The translations under genes were made by a program, and so were the position numbers. A stretch of 64,000 nucleotides of DNA, from contig CAZHLJ010000003.1 of the NCBI GenBank assembly GCA_964533215.1, positions 1 to 64,000 on the forward strand, in the 5' to 3' direction. Shown piece after piece: positions 18,431-26,240 of the stretch; within the stretch, counting starts at the first letter, position 1, and the number at the start of each line of letters is the position of its first letter. This stretch comes from Bact-08 sp964533215 (GTDB lineage: Bacteria; Bacteroidota; Bacteroidia; Bacteroidales; UBA932). The notes under the pieces are model-generated. The model was not told the DNA's origin, did not search any database, and saw only the letters and a program-made list of their open reading frames with translations.

Positions 18431-19120
18431 ATGAAAATGAAATATAATATAATTATTTTTATAGCTATGACAGTCGCGTTGTTTGCAGCAACCGGATGCG
18501 AAGAGCAGAAAATGAAAACCTATGATGGCGACAACTTTGTCCAGTTTTCAAAAACAACTTCAGATTCTTCAAGTATCTCATTTATGTTTTATCCTGGAAA
18601 GGACTACATAGATTATCCGGTAACTTTGGAATTGGTTGGTGTGGCTTCAAATCGTAACTTAAAATACAAGGTTGTTGCTGATCCTAAATTTACAACGGCT
18701 ACTTCTCAACATTATTCAATTCCATCGGAGCAGATTTTCCGTGCAGGCAGATATGTAGATACCTTGTATGTAAGATTTAACAAAACTGCAGATTTGTCTC
18801 AGGGCAAAGTAAGGTTAGTGCTTCGGATTGAATCTACTTCGGATCTGAAAGTCGGGAAAATAGAACAATCTACATCTGTCTTATGGACAACAAATTCTCT
18901 TACGAAGCCATTATGGTGGAACAGCGATATTGACATGTATTATCTGGGAAGTTACAGTAATAAGAAGTATGAACTATTTATTAAGGTTACAGGCATTTTC
19001 GATATGTCCAAGTTAGATGTAAGCACAAAACGTTCTCATGCTCTTAAACTGAAACAATACTTAGTTGAGAATCCTACTTTGGACGAAAACAATCAATATA
19101 TCGAAGTTCCTGTATTTTAA
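18431..19120 (+). CDS. DUF4843-type surface lipoprotein
   Basis: This 229-residue lipoprotein has a signal peptide ending in a lipobox (FAATGCEEQ, Cys near residue 23). A beta-rich region follows, consistent with DUF4843: YDGDNFVQFSKT, then PVTLELVG, DTLYVRFNK and GKVRLVLRIEST. It ends with TKPLWWNSDIDMYYLGSYS and a helical tail, as is usual for the family. DUF4843 proteins recur between SusD and PKD-like lipoproteins and probably sit on the cell surface with SusCD, but their role is undetermined. The ATG at 18431 was chosen; the longer open frame overlaps the SusD gene. Confidence 0.8.
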   Translation: MKMKYNIIIFIAMTVALFAATGCEEQKMKTYDGDNFVQFSKTTSDSSSISFMFYPGKDYIDYPVTLELVGVASNRNLKYKVVADPKFTTATSQHYSIPSEQIFRAGRYVDTLYVRFNKTADLSQGKVRLVLRIESTSDLKVGKIEQSTSVLWTTNSLTKPLWWNSDIDMYYLGSYSNKKYELFIKVTGIFDMSKLDVSTKRSHALKLKQYLVENPTLDENNQYIEVPVF

Positions 19121-19126
19121 GAAAAG

Positions 19127-20617
19127 ATGACTATGAAAACAAAAATATTAGCACTTAGCTTAGGCGCTCTTATTGCCTTTACATCTTGCATTAAAGATGA
19201 AGGTACTTATGAGTTGAAAAATTTAAATAATGCGACAATCACTTCATTTGTAAAAAGTGACGCGACAATTGGAGATCCTTATATTATAAAACCGGTCATT
19301 GATTTTAAAGATGCATCAGAAAATGACTTCGAGTATTTCTGGTTTGCGAATCATTCTGATTATATCGCTTATGACACGCTTTCGCACGAAAAAGACTTAA
19401 GTTATGTTTTTACAAAAGCGGGTTTTTATGTCGGAGTATTTCAGGTGAAAAACAAAATAACGGGTGGAATAACTTCTAAGGTATTTACTTTTAATGTAGT
19501 CTCGAGATATCAAACAGGCTGGTTGATTCTTTCCGAAAAAAACGGCAACTCCATTTTAAGCTACTCTCGTGTCAACAGTGGCGCTATTGACAAGACATTT
19601 GTAGATATATACGGCTCTATTTACGGACCTGACAAATTAGGCTCCGGCCCTTTGAGCCTTGGGCGTCACTATTCCACTCAGGCTGATGAGATCTTAGTCG
19701 TTAGTGACGGAAGTTCTGTTGAGTTAGATGGTACCAATTTTAAGAAGGTAATTACAACGGATAAAGAATTCGTTGGCGATGCATATCCGTCGGGATTTTC
19801 ACCTCTTAAGGCAGAATATGGAAGCAAAATTGAAATTGTTGTCGGGAAAGACGGTACGACTTATACACGTAAACGTACAAGCGATATTTTTCAAAGTGTC
19901 CGTTACAGTACAGTCCCTATAGGTAATGCAAAAATTACCCAGACACATTTTGCACCTTTAATGAATTATATTTTGTTTTACGATGAACTTAATCATCGTA
20001 CCATGGGTATTCAGGATTTTCCACAAAATTCCGTCGGCAAAATTTTATATGCAAAACTAGATCCAATAGGGGGCAACTCTCCGGATTTCACTGATTTATC
20101 TAATATGGGCAAAGACTCAAAGGTTATCTATATAGGAAGCTATGCCTCAAGCAAGGATCGGAACTATGTTCAGATTATCAAAAAGGGAGATAAATATAGA
20201 ATTCAAAAATTTCAGTTGCGTTTAGAGTCGCCCGTCAGCTCATTGTTTGTGATAAATGGTACTGAATCCGATTTTATTGGTAATGGCATTGTTTCGGATA
20301 ATACTAGATACTTTGTGACTAATAGCCAATATCTGTTTTTTGGAGAAGGTAACAGTCTGTACTATTATGATTTTGATCTTAATAAGATAAAGACCTACTC
20401 TACTTTTACGGGAAAGGTGACAGCGATTGAATCCAACTCCAATAAGGACCAGATAGCTGTCGGATTGGATAACGGAGAATTTTATGTGTTCAATGTCTCT
20501 AATGAGGTGTTGGCAAGCGGAGCGCCTTCCTTGATTACAAAAGTAGAAAACCTGGGAAAAGTAGTCGCCGTACAATATAAATATGGAAACTTCAATAATT
20601 ATAATAACCAAAAGTAA
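19127..20617 (+). CDS. PKD-like family lipoprotein
   Basis: This 496-residue lipoprotein has its lipobox near residue 21 (IAFTSCIKDEG). The N-terminal part (IGDPYIIKPVIDFKDASENDFEYFWF, then LSYVFTKAGFYVGVFQVKNKITGGITS) fits a PKD-like immunoglobulin fold. The rest is strand-rich and may form a propeller-like domain (TGWLILSEKNGNSILSYSRV at its start). Such proteins typically follow DUF4843 genes in SusCD operons and are thought to be surface-exposed binding partners. Two ATGs, at 19127 and 19133, are equally possible starts. The gene is 6 nt downstream of the DUF4843 gene. Confidence 0.78.
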   Translation: MTMKTKILALSLGALIAFTSCIKDEGTYELKNLNNATITSFVKSDATIGDPYIIKPVIDFKDASENDFEYFWFANHSDYIAYDTLSHEKDLSYVFTKAGFYVGVFQVKNKITGGITSKVFTFNVVSRYQTGWLILSEKNGNSILSYSRVNSGAIDKTFVDIYGSIYGPDKLGSGPLSLGRHYSTQADEILVVSDGSSVELDGTNFKKVITTDKEFVGDAYPSGFSPLKAEYGSKIEIVVGKDGTTYTRKRTSDIFQSVRYSTVPIGNAKITQTHFAPLMNYILFYDELNHRTMGIQDFPQNSVGKILYAKLDPIGGNSPDFTDLSNMGKDSKVIYIGSYASSKDRNYVQIIKKGDKYRIQKFQLRLESPVSSLFVINGTESDFIGNGIVSDNTRYFVTNSQYLFFGEGNSLYYYDFDLNKIKTYSTFTGKVTAIESNSNKDQIAVGLDNGEFYVFNVSNEVLASGAPSLITKVENLGKVVAVQYKYGNFNNYNNQK

Positions 20618-20651
20618 CGTAAAAAATATAAAACAGCATAAAACAGCACAT

Positions 20652-22949
20652 ATGAGAACTACTTTTCAAATAATCAAGTCGGAGTTAAACGCTCTATTTT
20701 GTTCACCTATTGCATGGCTTGTCTTGGTTATTTACACATTCCAGTTGGGTTTCGGATTTACGGAAATGTTGAATGGAAAGCTGGTAGATTCGGTAATGGG
20801 ACAAACGCTAAATGACCTTACTTCACAATTGTTTATATCAGGTTTCGGTTCCCCGTTATATAGCATAGCCATTTCATCATTATTTTTGTATGTCCCGTTA
20901 CTTACAATGGGATTAATGAGTAAAGAGTATAGCAGTGGCTCAATAAAATTACTGCTGTCCTCTCCAATAACAGAAAGTCAGATCATCCTAGGCAAGTATC
21001 TTTCCATGCTTGCCTATGGTATGATTATGATTTTTATATTAGTTGTATATATAATTTTCGGTTCTTTTATTATTAAGGATATCGATTTGCCGTTACTTAT
21101 TTCCGGGCTTGTAGGAATATACCTGCTTTTTTGTTTCTATTCGGCAATCGGACTGTTTTTTTCTTGTATTACCTCTTATCAGATTGTAGCGGCATTATGC
21201 ACATTGGTCGTCATAATTCTGTTCCGTTTTATTAGTGGTATATTCCAGACCGTTCCATTTATAAATGATATTACCTTCTGGTTGGGCCTTGGTCCTCACG
21301 GACTCATAAATGGGCTTGTAAGCAGTGACAATGTGTTATATTACATATTGATGTCCGCCATGTTTGTTATCTTCTCAATCCTTAATGTGAAGTTTCAACG
21401 TCAGAATATTTCATATATTAAAAAGGGATTACAGTATGCAGGCGTTTTCATGATAACTATTGTTCTAGGATATGTTACATCCAGGCCTAAAACTATATTT
21501 TATTTGGATTTTACACGCTTTAAGCAAATGACACTTACTCCTGCAAGCCAGAAAATAGTTGATCGCATTAAAGGTACCCCGACATTAACTTCTTATGTTA
21601 ATTTTATGGGGGATGAGCGTATTGTGGAAAGCGGGTTTCCTGCAAAAATCAATGTAGATGGTAGGGCTTTTGGTCAATATGTCCGTTTCATGCCAAACAT
21701 GAAGATGAACTATGTCTACTATTACGACAATGTTGCTACATGCCATAGTGCAGGATGTGAAATGGGCAGTAGCAAGGATTTTATTGAGTTGTCGAAAAAA
21801 ACGGCAAGGATAAATTCAATAGATTTTGACAAGGCTCTGACAGCAGAGAATGTAAAAAAGACAATTGACCCTAAAGAGTGTCAAATTGGATTGGTGCGCA
21901 CCTTTGGAGTGGATGGCTTGTCAAATGTATATATACGAATGTACAATGACCTTCAGATTTACCCCGGTGAAAATGAGATATCAACTGCTCTTTCTACTAT
22001 GCTTGACGGTCCGGTTAAAATCGGATTTTTGACAGGACATGGCGAGCGTGACCTTGAAGGTACAGGAGACAAGGATTACAGCGGGTATCCTAATGATCTT
22101 AATTCCAAAACTTCTCTTATTAATATTGGTTTTTATCCCTTGACCCTAAACTTGAAAGATTCTATTCCATCTGATATAAACATTATAGTTATTTCAGATA
22201 TGAAAGTTCCATTTTCCGAGCCTGAACTAAAACAAATTGAAGGTTATATTGAGAGAGGAGGAAATCTTGTTATCAATACTGATATAAATCGTATCAACCA
22301 GATGAACCCTTTGCTCAGTTTGTTAGGAATTGAGACAGTTCCGGGCATCTTGGCGCAAATTAATAAAGGCTATTCTCCGACCTCTGTATTCACGTATTTT
22401 ACGGAAAGTAGTGAAAAGATAAATTCCGGCTTCAGCAATTTCAAAGAGAGGAACATTCCTATTATAATGCAAGGTTCGGTAGGATTAGTCAAAAAGGAGG
22501 ATAAAGGATTTAAGGTAGACACTATTTTAATGGCAAGAAGCCAAACCTGGAATGTGACAAGTACTAATAATCCTGACGAAATTTCAGAAGACTCAACTAA
22601 GGCCGCCGGTACAAACAATATATATGGTACTGCCTTGGCTCTTACAAAAGACATCGGAGGAAAGGAGCAGCGAATACTTATTTTCGGTGATGCCGATTGG
22701 TTCAGTAAAGGAGAGTTAAATATCGGCAGGACATTTGCCATAGGAAACCATTCTATGATAAAAAATATGTTCAAATGGATGTGTTACGATAAATATCCTA
22801 TCTCTTTTGATAGACCTCAATTACCTGATAATGAACTGAAATACAGATTCCAGGACAAGGGTAAATCGAACTTCTTTTTTCTTTTTGTATTTCCTTTCGT
22901 TTGGCTTGCATTGGGAACAATGGTTTGGTACAGGAGGAGGAGCAAATAG
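20652..22949 (+). CDS. GldF-GldG-like fused ABC permease (first copy)
   Basis: This 765-residue protein has two parts. Residues 1 to about 245 form an ABC-2-type permease with six membrane helices, from IAWLVLVIYTFQLGFGF to YYILMSAMFVIFSILN, including LLTMGLMSKEYSSGSIKLLLSSPI. Another helix near residue 265 is followed by a large periplasmic domain resembling GldG / ABC-auxiliary proteins (VKIGFLTGHGERDL and IEGYIERGGNLVINTD). A final helix near residue 740 (FFLFVFPFVWLALGTMVWY) precedes a basic tail. In gliding bacteria GldF and GldG are separate proteins; here they are one chain. It precedes the ATPase gene, and a second copy follows that gene. Confidence 0.85.
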   Translation: MRTTFQIIKSELNALFCSPIAWLVLVIYTFQLGFGFTEMLNGKLVDSVMGQTLNDLTSQLFISGFGSPLYSIAISSLFLYVPLLTMGLMSKEYSSGSIKLLLSSPITESQIILGKYLSMLAYGMIMIFILVVYIIFGSFIIKDIDLPLLISGLVGIYLLFCFYSAIGLFFSCITSYQIVAALCTLVVIILFRFISGIFQTVPFINDITFWLGLGPHGLINGLVSSDNVLYYILMSAMFVIFSILNVKFQRQNISYIKKGLQYAGVFMITIVLGYVTSRPKTIFYLDFTRFKQMTLTPASQKIVDRIKGTPTLTSYVNFMGDERIVESGFPAKINVDGRAFGQYVRFMPNMKMNYVYYYDNVATCHSAGCEMGSSKDFIELSKKTARINSIDFDKALTAENVKKTIDPKECQIGLVRTFGVDGLSNVYIRMYNDLQIYPGENEISTALSTMLDGPVKIGFLTGHGERDLEGTGDKDYSGYPNDLNSKTSLINIGFYPLTLNLKDSIPSDINIIVISDMKVPFSEPELKQIEGYIERGGNLVINTDINRINQMNPLLSLLGIETVPGILAQINKGYSPTSVFTYFTESSEKINSGFSNFKERNIPIIMQGSVGLVKKEDKGFKVDTILMARSQTWNVTSTNNPDEISEDSTKAAGTNNIYGTALALTKDIGGKEQRILIFGDADWFSKGELNIGRTFAIGNHSMIKNMFKWMCYDKYPISFDRPQLPDNELKYRFQDKGKSNFFFLFVFPFVWLALGTMVWYRRRSK

Positions 22950-23002
22950 GCTTCCATCAAAATTTTCAAATAAAAGATAATAAATAATAAATATATAAAA
23001 CT

Positions 23003-23941
23003 ATGAGTTCTATCGTAGAAGTCAAGAATTTATCACATAAATACAGTGTGCAGTGGGCTATTCAGGATATTAATTTTGAAATTAACCAGAGGGGTATTTT
23101 AGGCTTGCTTGGGTCCAATGGCGCGGGAAAGTCTACCAGTATGAATATCATTTGCGGTGTTCTTAATCAAACGTCCGGTCAGGTATTGATTAACGGAATT
23201 GATATCCGTAAGAATCCCGTTGAGGCCAAAAAAAATATTGGTTTTCTGCCTCAAAAACCACCGTTGTACTCAGACCATAATGTAGATGAGTATCTGACTT
23301 ATTGTGCCAACCTGCGTTTGATGGATAAAAGCAAGATTAAGGCGGCAGTAGAAAGGGCAAAAGAACGTACCGGAATAAGCAGCTATAGCAAGAGATTGAT
23401 CAGAAATCTTTCAGGAGGTTACCAACAAAGAGTGGGGATAGCTCAGGCGATTGTGCATAATCCCAGATTTATTGTTCTGGATGAGCCGACTAATGGTCTT
23501 GACCCTAATCAGATTCTGGAGATAAGGGCACTTATCAAGGAAATTTCGGCGGAACATTCAGTATTGCTGTCAACACATATTCTGTCTGAGGTAGATGCCA
23601 TTTGTGACAATATTAAAATGATTGAACATGGTCATTTGGTATTCAGCGGTACAATGAATGACTTCAACAAAACTGTCAAACCGAACACATTTATTTTAAG
23701 ACTGGACAACCCACCGGTAGAAGATGAGTTGGCAAAGATTGATAAGATTGTTCGTATTAAGTCGGTAGACGCAAATACGTTTAAGGGACAGATTACTTCA
23801 GAAGATGACTTGACGGGCATAGCTGATACATGCATCAGAAATGGCTGGAAATTAAGAGAAATAATGATGGAAAAGGTTTCCTTGGACGAAATTTTTGCAC
23901 AAATATCTGGGAAACGTACTATAAACAAATTTGAAGAATGA
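23003..23941 (+). CDS. ABC transporter ATPase, GldA-like
   Basis: This 312-residue nucleotide-binding subunit carries Walker A GSNGAGKST (about residue 35), a Q-loop LPQKPPLY, the signature LSGGYQQRVGIAQ, Walker B FIVLDEPTNGLD and the H-loop STHIL. A C-terminal extension of about 90 residues is typical of ABC-2 export or GldA-type ATPases. It sits between two fused permeases, so one ATPase probably serves a permease heterodimer. Its stop overlaps the start of the second permease gene (ATGA). Whether it exports peptides, detoxifies or helps assemble a surface complex is not shown. Confidence 0.92.
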   Translation: MSSIVEVKNLSHKYSVQWAIQDINFEINQRGILGLLGSNGAGKSTSMNIICGVLNQTSGQVLINGIDIRKNPVEAKKNIGFLPQKPPLYSDHNVDEYLTYCANLRLMDKSKIKAAVERAKERTGISSYSKRLIRNLSGGYQQRVGIAQAIVHNPRFIVLDEPTNGLDPNQILEIRALIKEISAEHSVLLSTHILSEVDAICDNIKMIEHGHLVFSGTMNDFNKTVKPNTFILRLDNPPVEDELAKIDKIVRIKSVDANTFKGQITSEDDLTGIADTCIRNGWKLREIMMEKVSLDEIFAQISGKRTINKFEE

Positions 23942-26229
23942 AGACAACATTTAGAATAGCAAAAAATGAATTATATACGCTGTTTTACTCTCCGATAGCT
24001 TGGTTGATTCTCATTATATTCTCGTTTCAGGTATATTCCGGATTTACAGGATTGTTGGGGTACTTTACTAATAATGTAATTCTTGGACGAGGTCTTTCAC
24101 CTAACGTTACGCTTGATTTGTTTGCCAGAGGAGGAGGGGCGCCTTTTGAAGTAGTGACTTCATATTTATTCTTATATGTCCCTTTACTTACAATGGGACT
24201 TATAAGTCAGGAGCAAAGCGGGGGTACAATAAAATTGTTGTTTTCATCTCCGGTTACCGGAACTCAGATAATCTTAGGAAAGTTTCTGGCAATGATGTTT
24301 TACGGACTGCTTTTAATTGCCGTTCTTTTAATTCCTTTAGGAGTGTCAGAGGTGTTGGTTCCCAAGCTGGTTACGCCAATGGTTATTATCGGATTGCTTG
24401 GAATATATTTACTGTTTTGCACATATGCTGCAATCGGACTTTTTATGTCTACTCTTACAAACTATCAGATGATAGCAGCATTGGGCACTTTGACAACCTT
24501 AAGTGTTCTGAATTTTGTAGGCAAATTGGGGCAGAGTATTGATTTTATAAGAGATATCTCTTATTGGCTATCTATTTCCGGCCGTACTGATAAGTTGTTA
24601 TGGGGATTGATCTGCAGCGAGGATCTTATCTATTTTATTGTTATTACAATTATGTTTGTAGGTCTGTCAATCTTTAAACTTGAGTCCGGAAGGCAGAACA
24701 ACTCATTACTTGTAAAAGTTGCAAAATACGGTGGTTTTATAGCTGCGTGCCTATTAATCGGATATATAACTTCCCGCCCTGTTTTTAAGTTCTATTATGA
24801 CTCGACTGAGCATAAGCAGCATACTCTCACTCCTAACAGTCAAAAAATCTTGTCTGAAATAAAAGGCGATATTACAATGACAACTTATGTCAACTTGCTA
24901 GATAATAAAATGGCCAATTATGTTCTTCCAAAGAGCAGAAATAATGACAAAAGATGTTTTGAGCAATATTTGCGCTTCAAGCCTAAAATGAAAATGAAAT
25001 ATGTTATGTACTACGATTCCATCATAGGTTCGAACATAACAAAAGATGAAATGCAGAAGCAGTTAGAGCAAATGATTGTTGTGAACGATTTGAATCCTAA
25101 AAAAATTCTGACACCGGAGCAGATACATAAAATAATTGATTTGACTCCAGAAGAAAACAGGGTTGTAAGGGTAATTGAAACAGAAAATGGGAACAAAGCC
25201 TTTCTGAGGATGTATGAAGGAACTAATCCTTTCCCTACTGAAAAGGAAATTTCTGTTGCCTTTAAATCACTTATAAATAAGGAGCCGTTGGTTGCGTTTG
25301 TTTCAGGACACAATGAAAGAAATTTCAGCCCGCAAGGGGACCTTGACTATGGGAAATTTACAAAAATATTAACTCAGAGAGAATCTCTTATCAATCAAGG
25401 GTTTAAACCTGTAGAAATATCTATTGCCGAAAATGACGTTCCGGAAAATGTTGACATTCTTTTTATTGCTGATCCTCAGATTGCTTATACTCCTAAAGAA
25501 CTGAATTCAATAAATAAATATATTGAAAAGGGAGGAAATCTGATTATTGCAGGAGAACCTCGCCACTCAAGTATTATAAATCAAATAATCAGTCAACTTG
25601 GTATTGTTATTATTCCCGGTACAATGGTCCATCCCTCCGAATCTGACCGTTCTGACCTATTGTTTGTACCGATACATCCTGAGAGTGGCAAAATATCTTC
25701 TGAAATGGGACGTATTTCTGGTTTTGGTGCAAAAATAGCTATGCCTTCGGCAGGTGGTTTGGGAGTTTTTGCGGATAAGGGATATAAGATTTATCCTTTG
25801 GTCGTGACTGAGGCTTCCGGTTATTGGAATGAAATGGAGACCACGAACTTTACGAATGAGGTACCATCGTTCAGTCCATCAAAAGGAGAGATAGAGGGTA
25901 TGATACCGACAATCATTGCTTTATCAAGAAAAACCGGGAAAAAGGAACAGAAAATAATTGTGTCTGGCGATGCAGACTTTATAAGTAATGCGGAATTAAG
26001 TATGAACCGCGATGTAAGTACCGCAAACTGGCCGTTTATTATTGATAGTTTCAAATGGCTGTCAGATGACGAATATCCTGTAGATATAACCAGGCCTGAA
26101 CCGGCTGATGATAAGATTGATATAACAGCGAAAAGCTTTTCTGTTATCAAAATAACACTTAAATGGCTGATTCCGTCATCCTTGCTGTTGCTATACGTTC
26201 TTATTTGGTTAAAAAGACGTCGCCAATAA
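23938..26229 (+). CDS. GldF-GldG-like fused ABC permease (second copy)
   Basis: This 763-residue paralogue of the protein encoded at 20652 has the same order: six-helix ABC-2 permease (LLTMGLISQEQSGGTIKLLFSSPV), a connecting helix, a large GldG-like periplasmic domain (LVAFVSGHNERN, then YIEKGGNLIIAGEPRHS), and a last helix (LKWLIPSSLLLLYVLIWL) with a KRRRQ tail. The two copies are clearly diverged in sequence, which fits a heterodimer rather than a recent duplication. It starts inside the stop of the ATPase gene and ends 11 nt before the protease gene. Confidence 0.85.
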   Translation: MKTTFRIAKNELYTLFYSPIAWLILIIFSFQVYSGFTGLLGYFTNNVILGRGLSPNVTLDLFARGGGAPFEVVTSYLFLYVPLLTMGLISQEQSGGTIKLLFSSPVTGTQIILGKFLAMMFYGLLLIAVLLIPLGVSEVLVPKLVTPMVIIGLLGIYLLFCTYAAIGLFMSTLTNYQMIAALGTLTTLSVLNFVGKLGQSIDFIRDISYWLSISGRTDKLLWGLICSEDLIYFIVITIMFVGLSIFKLESGRQNNSLLVKVAKYGGFIAACLLIGYITSRPVFKFYYDSTEHKQHTLTPNSQKILSEIKGDITMTTYVNLLDNKMANYVLPKSRNNDKRCFEQYLRFKPKMKMKYVMYYDSIIGSNITKDEMQKQLEQMIVVNDLNPKKILTPEQIHKIIDLTPEENRVVRVIETENGNKAFLRMYEGTNPFPTEKEISVAFKSLINKEPLVAFVSGHNERNFSPQGDLDYGKFTKILTQRESLINQGFKPVEISIAENDVPENVDILFIADPQIAYTPKELNSINKYIEKGGNLIIAGEPRHSSIINQIISQLGIVIIPGTMVHPSESDRSDLLFVPIHPESGKISSEMGRISGFGAKIAMPSAGGLGVFADKGYKIYPLVVTEASGYWNEMETTNFTNEVPSFSPSKGEIEGMIPTIIALSRKTGKKEQKIIVSGDADFISNAELSMNRDVSTANWPFIIDSFKWLSDDEYPVDITRPEPADDKIDITAKSFSVIKITLKWLIPSSLLLLYVLIWLKRRRQ

Positions 26230-26240
26230 CCCCCCTGAAT

